Source: Anopheles merus
Lineage: Eukaryota; Arthropoda; Insecta; Diptera; Culicidae
Direction: 5' to 3'
Length of the DNA stretch: 64,000 nucleotides
Assembly: GCF_017562075.2 (NCBI RefSeq)
Contig: NC_054083.1
Coordinates: 4,134,045 to 4,198,044 of the forward strand
Under the pieces are notes generated by a model that made no database searches, was not told the DNA's origin, and saw only the letters and a program-made list of their open reading frames with translations. The translations under genes were made by a program, and so were the position numbers. Positions 36,528-47,064 of this stretch are shown here, in pieces. Position 1 is the first letter of the stretch. Each line of letters starts with the position of its first letter.

Positions 36528-37335
36528 ACACAGAAAACTTTTTTACTGAACTCCAGTAAAATTTTACTGAAATTTTTTTAACAGAAGTTTCAGTAATCCT
36601 TTCAATAAAAGAATGTGTACTGAATCATTCAGTAATGTCCGGTGCTCACCAGAATGAAAGCTCGTTTACTGAAATCCCAGTAAAGCCATTCTCATATTAC
36701 TGATTTTTCAGTAGTTGGTAGCGATTGAAAATGACGAAATATTTATTTTAAATTGAGTTTTTATTGATGCGCAGATATTGCCAGTCGCTCAGTTCATATT
36801 CATACATGTTTCGTGTTGTTTTATACAGTTTTTATACTGTATTTTGCGCTGCAAGTGTAGATGGTTCAATAAGCGCTCACAGACACCACGTAATTTCAAC
36901 AAGCACAGTGGATTGTAACAAATATTTTACACAGTAACACGGCTGCCAATTGTTTTAAATTAATCCCGTAAGCCGAAATATCACCTGAAATTTCACCGGG
37001 TGCCTGTAAGCGCCTACAAAATCAACTTTTTGCACATCACGAGCAAGTAGATACCGCATTGTTTTGTTTTGATGTTCTGACTGACAGGTCGATTTGACAG
37101 AATGAATTGCTGCATTTTCAGTAATAAGTTTTACTCATCTTTAGTGAAACGACTAATTTGACACTTATTTTACTGATTTTCAGTGAAATGCGTATTACTG
37201 AAATGAATTCAGTAAATTATTTTGCTGAAAGTCAGTAAAAACATGACATTCATGCTGAAAATCAGTAAAATATTCTATTACTGAACCGTTTCAGTAAAAA
37301 AATTTACTGAAGCAGGAAGAGAAAATTTGCTGTGT
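36528..37335. mobile_element. MITE with ACTGAA/TTCAGT subterminal motifs (copy 2)
   Basis: Same element as 6221-7030, two bases shorter through homopolymer differences (for example AATAAAAGAATG against AATAAAAAGAATG). Confidence 0.75.
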
Positions 37336-37541
37336 GCATATGGCCAGTTCCACTGGTGCCAACACCGGCTCCAGGGCACTACCTTCCAAAGCAGCAGAAC
37401 CTAATGTATTGGAAATTATCAGGACACACTGCAACATGCATATGGCCAGTTCCGCTGGTACCAACGATGGCACCAGGGCACTACCTTCCGAAGCAGGAGA
37501 ACCTAATGTATCTGAAATTGGCCACTTACAATTATCAATGA
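37332..37541 (+). pseudogene. fragment of a coding 102-bp tandem repeat (copy 2)
   Basis: Identical to 7027-7236; see there for the codon-position argument. Confidence 0.45.
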
Positions 37542-37735
37542 GTGAATCTCGTTGTGACCTCGAGACATGCAGACAGCAATCTCTCCTAAACTAAATCCGA
37601 TTGTCCACTTGTACGCGCTCGTGTCTCAAACTTATGTTGTCTCTTTCTTATATTTTTTTTCTAATTTGTTTTCATATATCAAGAAAAATCTTATCATCAT
37701 CATCATGTTCATGATGACAAGTGCAGTTGTACATA

Positions 37736-38646
37736 ACCCGCTTGGCAAAGAGTAACTCATTTTGATGCCTCTCGCTACCCCTGGCCCTAGTTTTGAAGGA
37801 ATCATGCGACACACTTGCACTCCACAACCCCATAGCCGATCGCTCCAACCGATGCGAAGATGGGAGAATGTTTGCTCTGAACGTGAGATCCTGAAGCGCA
37901 AGAGATGACACTATGTGTAAAGACGATCATTATTCGATATGGTCAAAATGCGTCGTTTGTCATTTCATTCATCCGGTAATGATGTTTTCACTTCATTAAA
38001 ATTTTGAACGTTAACAACTAGGCTGATACAATATTTGAAATTTAAATCAGAATAAAATCAATTCATTTGAAGTAAAATAAATTCCATTATACTTTATTTT
38101 GACCATATGATCAGCACTTGTACATAGTGCCATTTACTTTGTATTCTTCACTCTCGCGCTGTGTTGTGATCGTTCGAAACTCATTGCCAGAACGAATGCA
38201 AAGTTTATTTGGGAAGGATTGGTGCCGGAAGATGCAGCGAAAATTATCAAATGTTAATAGAAAAGTGTTTAAGTAAATCGTGAAAGATGTCAACACAGGC
38301 GTAGATGCAGTTTGTTTTGTTACATGATCTACGGGTAAGTGCATGCATAGGAATACAAATCTTCCAAATGATGTTTGTGTTCTAACAATCACACTGCTTT
38401 CAATGTTTGTTTATTATTCTATTATTTTCCATCACACGTAGCTATTTCATTACCAAAGCTCCTGATAACAGATCAAAGCAGATGGATCGGGCATACAGAG
38501 TCGCCGTTTAATTTAAAATATCTTCGTGAAGTTTCAAATGGTGCTAGTTTTGTTCACCATTCTAATGCTCGATTTATCTTTCATTCCTCAGACAAACGCA
38601 TCAAACAGCAAGTGTTTTTCTTCCAACAGCACGCACCATCGGCGCC
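37736..38646. repeat. dispersed repeat (copy 2)
   Basis: Same as 7430-8340. It contains one more C than copy 1 in TACCCCTGG, matching the 29-kb copy at that point, which suggests the shorter run in copy 1 is the error. Confidence 0.7.
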
Positions 38647-38683
38647 CTCTCAACAATCTCAGAGAGAATTTGTATGAAATTTC

Positions 38684-38747
38684 TTGGGCTTGTTCTCGGC
38701 TTGTTCTCGGCTTGTTGGTATAAACACCACTCAGAGAACAAGCCCAA
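38684..38747. repeat. perfect 14-bp inverted repeat (copy 2)
   Basis: Same hairpin as 8378-8441. Confidence 0.7.
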
Positions 38748-39081
38748 TATGAACAGGCGCTCAATGACGTAACGGTGCAGCCGTATTGATGCGAGTCCAC
38801 ACAATGGGGTTCGACCCATTCCAACTGCTGTCAAAATGAAATAACAACGGTATTTGGTTTGCATGCGTTTTATTAAACAATAACAAGTCGACAAGTGGCG
38901 TCGTTTTGAATAGCTAAAATCACTTCCGGATTTACGGATTTTCCTATTCCAGCACATTATTAGTTACCGAAATAGTTGTTCGGCTTCCGGCGATTCTTTA
39001 AGTGAAGGAATCAAAGCGTTAATGCATGGAAATCATTCAAAAATTAGTTTATTTTACCTGTACCTATTTTTTTAGATAATC

Positions 39082-39667
39082 ATGACACCAAACGACGGAC
39101 GAGCTCCCGATGCTTCGACGAGTAGTTCGCAGGAATGTCCTTGTGTAGAACTAGCGCAGGAAAATAAAAAAAGATATAAGGACAGTTTTGAATGCAGTGA
39201 TCGACGTGCGAATGAAACAGCACGAGATTTTAAGAACTCAAAGCCAAAGCCAAGCTGAACCAACCCAAAATGATGATGTGCATATGGAAGATGAAGAAGA
39301 CTTTTTGTTCGCTTTGATTTCAACCAAGATAGGTCTAGACAGCTTAGAAGAAAGCATAGCGTCAGCAGATCGCTTCAATAATTTAAAAGGATGGCTTATG
39401 AAGAAGGTAGAAGCATCAAACGCAAAGAGTAGGATGCATCGCGTTCTTTACTTGTTATTTAATAGGATATTTATAGTAGATTGCAGTTGGAGTGGACGAG
39501 GAGGTAGCGGGCCTAAGGTAGAATTCAGGAAATATTCTAACATCCTCCATCTATTTGCTGTTGTCGGAGGAGCAGGAAGGGCTTTAGAGGATTCTATTGT
39601 TAAAGATTTTTTTTTATGTAGAAATTTAAAAATTTGCAATCAACTGCCCAAGCGAAAGGCATTGTGA
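39082..39667 (+). pseudogene. DUF4806-domain protein gene A, frameshifted (copy 2)
   Basis: The ATG at 39082 is followed by the same Ser/Thr-rich start. One extra A in the run at 39161-39173 (ATAAAAAAAGA against ATAAAAAAGA) shifts the frame. From 39188 the downstream frame is open to 39667 without the TGA found in copy 1, giving an acidic linker and a complete DUF4806-type domain (ISTKIGLDSLEESI, SRMHRVLYLLFNRIF, CSWSGRGG). Relative to copy 1 there are 12 substitutions within about 220 bases, mostly changing amino acids. If the extra A is a read error, this copy would encode an intact ~194-residue protein. Confidence 0.75.
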
Positions 39668-40726
39668 AAAGTGTAAGTCGTGGTACGTTTTCAAGAAAGA
39701 AGAAGAAGAATTAGATAAATAAGATAAAATTTAATAATGTTTCTTTGACGAATTTTTGTTTTGTTTTGAAGTTGTTGATATTGATAAGGTTTTTTTTATA
39801 TTTTTGATTGTTGCTGAACTATTAATCCATTGAAAAATAGAAGAGAACTCATAAATGCTAGTGAATGTTGAAAGTAATTGATTTGTCGGTTTAAGGTAGT
39901 TGTATGAATTATTCGAAATAATGTGGATATGAGTAAATATAAAATATTATGGAGTTTTAGTAACAAAAAAGTTTTTATGAATAATTTTCCTTTTAACATA
40001 CCAATTTTTATATTCATAATGGATTGAACTGGTGCAATGAATAAGTAGCAAAGTTAGCTTTAAGATTATTACCATAAGTATGATATTTCATAGTTATCAT
40101 ACTTTGTGAATAACTTTTACAGAACAGAGATGGTCATATGCACGTTTGTCGAATCCTCACTTGCTTACCTTTTTATCAAGTGCTAACCAGTTTTGAGGTC
40201 TACATGAGCACCATGAACCGCTTTCAATGCAGCGCCGTCGTTTATTAGTCTATTGATGAGGTCTGGTGGCGTAATGGTGACGTATGTTTTCAAGTGGCAC
40301 GACCATTTAAGGGACTCATAAAACCTGAAATTTATATTAAATATATTTTCACAATGATAAGCTTGGAATAACGGTCCTCAAAGCGTACTTACTCAAAGAT
40401 GTATATGTTTAAGTACAAGCAAGCAACGCCATACATTGAGCACGTATTGCTGCATATGATGGATAGGCTATAGGGCTAACAATTCGGTTAAATCGGTGCT
40501 TGTACTCGAGTCGAGGCAACAGCGTGTTGGTTTGCTGTTTTTTTAGATAGTTCAATGAACTAGTACGTACGTTTTCGGCCAAATACTGAACCATGAAGCC
40601 TTACATCAATTCAGTTTTGGTAACCTTATAGCAAGTTAATGTCAGCCGCTTGATATCTGCAGAATAATTTTATGGAATACGCATGATAAGATAGATGTTA
40701 CGATGCGAATTGTTTACAAACACGTT
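39668..40726. other. AT-rich noncoding stretch (copy 2)
   Basis: Same as 9357-10415. Nothing recognised. Confidence 0.6.
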
Positions 40727-41450
40727 TCAAATGTTGACGAGGAGCCACCGTAGTTCAGGTTCCTCTTTTACTCGATGGCCGCTTCGCGCAGCAGCATGAA
40801 GCCTTGCGCGTACGATGCCTTTCGTGCTCCGTGCTCCGGCGAGTTGTTTGCTGCCCTGAGCACGCTCATCCTTCGGTGTAGATAAGTAGCTGGAGAAGTC
40901 TGCTTCGTCTTTTGGCATCACCGGAACGCCATGGTACATTGCGACAATTGCCGTCAATTTGCGCACACCCTTCTGGCCGGCCCTGTCACGAATACAATCC
41001 AGTAAGTATCCCTTATAGTCGCAGAAGAATGATCCACGTGATATCGATCAGGAACGCATTCAGCACATCCTTGTTCCACACGTCGAACTCCTGTCCTTCT
41101 GTGTTTTGCCGAACGCCAGCATCAGGTGGCACGCTGAGCAGATCAGTTGTGATTGCAGCATGTGATTGTACTCTTGTGTCGTGCCTGGACAACGTGCCTT
41201 TGGGTACAATTTCCACACGGACCGGCACGGCATATGCCGATTGGTTCACAACACGGGTTACCGTGACATTTTGCGCATATAGCCTACCGGGAGAAAGGTC
41301 ATCTACATTAAAACCAGTCAATTAAAACAGAACAAGTTCAACCCACCAGGAACATATCCTTCATTTCCGGAAAAAAAACCGTCGGGGTGCGGGAAGGGTC
41401 GTAGCGAGCCCCTTCCTCTGCACCGGTTAACAGCTGCATATGATGCCGAC
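40727..41450 (-). pseudogene. unrecognised host-like gene fragment with a frameshift (copy 2)
   Basis: Same as 10416-11140, including the shift between FLIDI and FFCDYKGYLLD. The upstream exon has one A fewer in its homopolymer (GGAAAAAAAACC against GGAAAAAAAAACC), so its reading differs between the copies. Confidence 0.5.
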
Positions 41451-42239
41451 TAAAGAATCCCCGCAAAAAAAGGTTATATGGCACAAATCACATCCTAAAA
41501 TGAAACAATTATCAAAATTAAACACAAGCACTCCTTACCTCAGCGTCGCGCGTGAAGGTTAGAAATTTCATCCTGCTTTATTCAATGCTTCAAGCAATTT
41601 TTTTCGCTTCCACAACAACTAAATAATATTGTCGTAGTTGGTTTTATGTTTAATCTATAAAACAAAACGTTATTTATAAGAAATATCACATAATTTGCAC
41701 AAAATACTCAAAAGATCACCGCACACGCAAACACTTGCTGTTTACATTTTGGCTTCACTCTCATTTGACATGTCAAAAATTGGCAAGCCTCAAAACAAAG
41801 ATCAAAAAGGGGGTTGGGAGGGGAGAGAAGGTGATGAGATCGAAGCGGCACGAAATGGCCGTTGCAAAAACCGCATGCTCAGAACGCTAAGTCCCAGAAG
41901 AGGGAGATCGAGCTACGAATGTGACAGAGAGGGTATGAGAAAATGAGAGAATTTGAGTGTCATTGTCGGGAGGGTGGAGCAAGCAGCTAACGTTTTGTTC
42001 GCCTACCCCGGTACCATTATCCATGCGATTTTGGTCTCATCGGGCTCTATCTGGGCGCCCATTAAAATAATCCCTTAGAAGCTCCTATCGGGCTGAAAGC
42101 GAGAAACGTCGCGGCGGCGCGATACATGTTGCATGCATGTGTACTACATTTTATGACCCCCCTCGCTTTGTTTCGGATTGCAATGAGTTCAGACTCATTT
42201 TTAACATCGTTTAACATATTTTCTTTTATTTTTCACACA
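41451..42239. other. noncoding stretch (copy 2)
   Basis: Same as 11141-11929; holds the 31-base block at 41973-42003. No gene. Confidence 0.6.
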
Positions 42240-42559
42240 CACACCCTCCCCTCTGGTATTTTTGAAGATTTTTTTCTTCTTGAAAAACAAAAAAAACAAT
42301 CGCTCACATGGAGACCCGCGGGAGAGTGCAAAACGGCAAAGAAAAAAAAACACACACAAATCTCCTCATCCCCATGGTGTTTTTCGCAAGGTGATCCCGT
42401 TGGAGAACGCGAACGCAAAAACACACACACACAGCCACGCACGCACCCAGGCAAGCACAGACTCACACCCAACCCCTCCTCCTCGTGTGTTTTCGCAAGG
42501 TGATTCCGTAGGAGATCGCGAAACAGCAAAAACCACACACACAATCACGCACGCATGCA

Positions 42560-42613
<54 letters not shown>

Positions 42614-42918
42614 CCCTTCCCCCTCTCTTGATGTTTTTTGCAAGGTGATCCCGTAGCCGGTCTCATGGTACAGTCGTCAACTCGTACGACTTAACAACAT
42701 GCCCGTCATGGGTTCAAGCCCCAAATAGACCGAGCCGCCATACGTAGGACTGACTATCCTGCTATGGGGGGAAATCAATAAGTCACTGAAAGCCAACCCC
42801 ACAAGTGTGTTGCCAGGCCTTGACCGGCATCGGTTGTTGAGCCAAAGAAGAAGAAGAAGATCCCGTAGGATCTGGTTATGCGAGGCGGCAAAAACACACA
42901 CCCCGGCAGGCAATTGAC
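42240..42918. repeat. CA-rich minisatellite with (CA)n tract (copy 2)
   Basis: Same as 11930-12605. The pure (CA)n tract is about 42561-42610, and the right edge motif CCCGGCAGGCAATTGAC is at 42902-42918. Confidence 0.85.
42657..42858 (+). mobile_element. SINE200-like tRNA-derived SINE (copy 2)
   Basis: Same insertion as 12346-12545, with identical GATCCCGTAG target duplications (42647-42656 and 42859-42868). Two extra Gs in a G run (ATGGGGGG against ATGGGG) make it 202 bp. Confidence 0.9.
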
Positions 42919-44743
42919 AGCTAAACTGACGGCGCCGGAGGAGGAGAAACGGGCGCCCAACCGTGTATGGCTCAGGCGCCCAACGGAAGACATGATTGGG
43001 CGTGGGGGGGTACGGATGAAACGGACCCCCCGTTCTTTCGTGTATTGTTTACATTAGTTTATCCGTGTATTTCTTTCATTCGGGTTGTTTATCAACACAG
43101 TGTATTTCAAATTTACCGTTACTTTATTGAAAAATAAAATATTCTAAAAATACACTATTTTTCATACAAACCTTATTCAGCGCACGAAAACGGTTATCAC
43201 AGAGATTTCCAGCATTCACCTGTAATTAAATTAAACTATAAAACATAAAATAAGTAAAGAAAGTTATTTGCATTTCGTACAAATAAAGCGTTGAGAATGC
43301 AATACATTACCATTATCAACATGTTTGTTCTATTCAACATGTTCAAACAACATGTTGTAGCCGCCTAAAACAAACATGCCTCCAGTTGAAATGAAAGTAT
43401 GACGACGAACGTGCAGGAGTTGCGTCGTCATCGAGGGCTAAGCCAGCTTCATCGTTTTGGCAGCATTCCGTTAACCAGATGTGATTGTCCTTCGTTATGA
43501 AGTGTAACTAACCGACGGTACATAATATGGCATTGATGAGAACGGCTTATCTGAAACTAAAGAAAAAGAATAATATCAGTCAAATGCATTTAATGCTGAT
43601 CATTCGTGATCGTTTCTTGGATGTACAAAGGAATAATGGGGACATTTTTACATATTTTTTCATTTGCACGCTTCCTACTCGCACCAGTGTAACTAACACC
43701 CAATACTATGCCATAGATTTGGGCGCGTTTGTTGCGTACCTGTGGGCACGGCAAGTTTTTACACTCTCGGAACGTCACCTCTGTGGCTCAAACATCTGTG
43801 CTAGCGTTTTCAGAGCGCAAATATCGTCTTGCAATCATAACGCGTCTACCACGTCCATTAGTTCGGCGTACGTTTGCTGCAGGTGGTTGCTATCCGCTTG
43901 GGCTTGCTTCAATATGCTGCGCTTCGTGCGGTGGTGATGATCTTTTTGTTACCAAATTACTGCGACTTCCGGACGGTTGTGAGAGTCAGCTGTAATCCTC
44001 ACAGCACAACTGAAATAGACAATATAAGAGAAAAATACTGTTAAAGGAGCGCAATCCATGTTAAACATTAATTTTAATTATATTACTTTAATCGTCAATT
44101 TGTCTTTCTCTTACATTTTACGCTGTCACTAATTTTGGTAGCTTAGGTAAGCTAACAGTACGACGATGATCTGGATACCGCCAATCACCGGCTCGTAGAT
44201 TCGTGAACGCATTCATCATCACTGAAGATTTGGTACCTCCATAACAGTCCGCCTCAGACGACGAAATTATTAGCAGTTGCGATCTGATACACAACGCCTA
44301 AACGCGATGAGAAAAAAAACACATAAAAAACGTTTTAGATGAAAAAAATAATGTCGGTTTGGCTTAATAAACATTAAAATTAAATGTTTATTTTGCTTTT
44401 TCGCACGGCATATTAGCTGAAATGAAAAAAATAACATTACTAACCAGTTTATCATACTGTCTTTATATTACTTTAGCTACTGACTTACTCGGACTGACTT
44501 AGGTCAGACTTACTTAAACTTTGCTTCAATTTAGCATGGGTCCAAGTTCCAGCCGATATGCATGTTGGTGGCGAGTAACTCGTAAACACCAAGAAAAGGT
44601 ACATAAAACGCGGGTACGTGAGCTTGGCGACATTCGGTAGCACAAGCAACAGGCACAATATTCGACATCACACCATATCCTATTCCTTCTTCCACAAGTC
44701 CTTTAACTCCTCCCACTCATTCATAAGTCTGCTCGAAATGCAG
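42919..44743. other. noncoding interval upstream of DUF4806 gene B (copy 2)
   Basis: No supported gene. The frame at 43527-43937 is open here but broken in copy 1 and resembles nothing. A short minus-strand frame ending at 43835 is helix-like but only 37 residues. Confidence 0.5.
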
Positions 44744-44750
44744 TATAAAA
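44744..44750 (+). promoter_or_regulatory. TATA box of DUF4806 gene B (copy 2)
   Basis: TATAAAA with an initiator-like TTAGTTC about 30 bases downstream (A at 44777) and an ATG at 44902, predicting a ~125-base 5' UTR. Confidence 0.65.
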
Positions 44751-44901
44751 GGGCTAACACTTCGCTACACAATTTTAGTTCAACTTCAGACTCCAAAGTT
44801 AATACATCGTGTCAGTGCCTCGTGAAAAAGTGTCCAAAAGTGTCTTTTGTGTAAATTTGAAAATATTAGTGCAATTTCGTACATTTTGCAAAAGTTACAC
44901 C

Positions 44902-46586
44902 ATGTCGACGCAAGATAAACTAACGTGTCTTCGATTGGAGGAAGAAGTTGTGGAAGAGTCTCAAGTACCACTTCCTCTACAAGTGATGCCTTCGGCCATT
45001 GCGGGTGTGCAGTCGTTTCGTCATTCAGATGTGCCAGTCCGTGTTGTTGGACAACTTCCGACGACAAGTGCAGTGTCATCGGTGGTTCCGGTTGCCGTTC
45101 CTCGTGCCATTCGTCCTCCCGGCTTGCCGGTCCGTGTTGTTGGACAACTTCCGACGACAAGTGCAGTGCCGACGGTGATTTCGGTTGCCGTTCCTCGTGC
45201 CATTCGTCCTCCCGGCTTGCCGGTCCGTGTTGTTGGACAACTCACGACAACAAGTGCAGTGCCTTCGGTGGTTTCAGTGGCCGGTCAGCGCGCACGGCTC
45301 AGTCAACAAAGAATGCCAGTTCGTGTTGTTGAACAGGTGAAGGTAACGGATGCAGTGTCAGCGCTGGTCTCGAGTGCCGGTGATGGTAATCATCATCGGT
45401 CAACATTACCTGGTGTTGCTGCACCATTCCGTCCGTTAGGCCAGCAACATGGACAGCAACCGTCAACTAGTACTGCTGCGCCATCATTGGTACCGGTTAC
45501 TGATGCTCTACCGCAGCAATCAGGCATGAAGATCGGTAGACAACAGGCATTGACGGGATCTGCAGTACCATCGATTGGATCGTTTGCCGAAGTTCATGCT
45601 CCGAAGAACCAGCGTGGTATGAAGACCACTGTTGTAAGACAACAATTACCCACCAGTGCTTCTGCATCGGTGATAGCGGCTGCTGGAGGATCTGTTTGTG
45701 TTGTGAGCCGTACACCAGCCAAAATGATCAGCGTTAATGTTCAAAAACCATCAACGAGTACTGCTATATCTGAGCAATCTTTTACCGGTGTTCCTAGCCA
45801 GATCCGACCGCCAGGCAAGATAGTTGATGGTGGAAACCAAGAGCCATCGACAAGCACCGGTACATCGAACATAAAGACTGAACGAGCAACTGGTAGTGTT
45901 GTGATAAATTTGCCTGAAAATATAACCAGGAAAAGTGATCAGAAACCGTCAACGAGTTCTGCTACGTTTTCGGTGTACGAACCTGTGCTGCCTTCGTCGC
46001 CAATAATGATGATCACCGACGATGAACACCAGACTGCAGCAGGAGCAAAACAAACAGTCCTTTCAATTACTTCAGCAGAGCATTCTGGAAGCTGCTGTCC
46101 TCTTTGTCGGATGATGTTAATGAAAATAGATGCACGCAGCGCTCAGATATTGGTGATTTTAAATGAGCAGTCCACAATACTGAATCCTATGAAGGGTATA
46201 AGAAGAAATGCGCAGAGTTTAGCCATGGAAAAAATCGGAAATGAACAACAGTTTGATGCTTTTGAAGCAAAAATAGCTGAAGATGATTTTGCATTTTGCA
46301 GTTATACTCAAAGGATAGATGCAGATATCAGCAGCCAGGATGCCAACAACAGGATGCATGAGGCTTTAGACGTGTTGTTTGATAGGAATTTTCTTGCACG
46401 GTGTAGCTGGGAAGGATCGTCAGGAAAAAAATAGCTTTTAGTAAATACCGAAATACAGTGCGCTTATTTAAGTCTATCGCCACAAACCACGTAGGAATAG
46501 AAGTAGATATAGAATATGTTAAAGAATATTTAAAACAGAAAACTGACGCATGCACCGGCAAGAGTAAACATGCAGGGAAATGTTAA
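44902..46586 (+). pseudogene. DUF4806-domain protein gene B, one frameshift from intact
   Basis: The ATG at 44902 (context ACACCATGT) opens 510 codons to a TAG at 46432. Residues ~44-145 hold three 31-residue repeats (PVRVVGQLPTTSAV...PRAIRPPG; 93-bp units at 45031, 45124 and 45217) and a partial fourth. A Ser/Thr/Gln-rich region with recurring KPSTS/EPSTS follows, then CCPLCRMMLMKID. The C-terminus is a DUF4806-type domain (ANNRMHEALDVLFDRNFL, CSWEGSSGKK). The TAG lies just after a run of seven A; in the next frame the domain continues (FSKYRNTVRLF, VDIEYVKEYL) to TAA at 46586. So a single lost A separates this from a ~560-residue protein. AATAAA follows at 46610. Role unknown; the neighbouring transposase converges on it. 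Confidence 0.8.
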
Positions 46587-47064
46587 AACAAGCTGCCATA
46601 GAAGGAAGAAATAAAAATATATTTATTTAATTAAATTGCTCTACCTATTCATAGTTGCCGTTACCGCATCGCCGTTTATATATTACATATTATTTATTGA
46701 TAAAAACATTGCTTTTCCATTTTTATTTATTGTAATGTACTATTGATACTATATTACAGCTTTTATCTATTCTATAAGAAACTTCGAAGCAGTCCTTGCG
46801 TCTGATAGAAAAACAATTTCTAAATCCTGAAATGGTGAAACACCAACGTAATATCTTGAAAATGAAATGAAAGATTGTAAAACACTTTACCAATTGATAA
46901 TTAACCAAGAACTTAAACCAAATATACAAAAATACATACATTACATCAACATACATGTACATTTAAACATAACATTTAAATTCTTATAAATAACATAACG
47001 GCCAATCTTATAAAAGGTAAAGGTAAACATCCTTTTAGGTTAAGTCAAATTTTATTATTTATTT
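46587..47064. other. AT-rich 3' interval between convergent genes (copy 2)
   Basis: About 480 bp between the stop codons of gene B and the transposase, with polyadenylation-like signals for both strands. No gene. Confidence 0.6.

Noticed and set aside
43835..43950. Minus-strand helix-like exon ending in DVVDAL
   Set aside because: Only about 37 residues after a stop, with no convincing splice acceptor and no recognised family.
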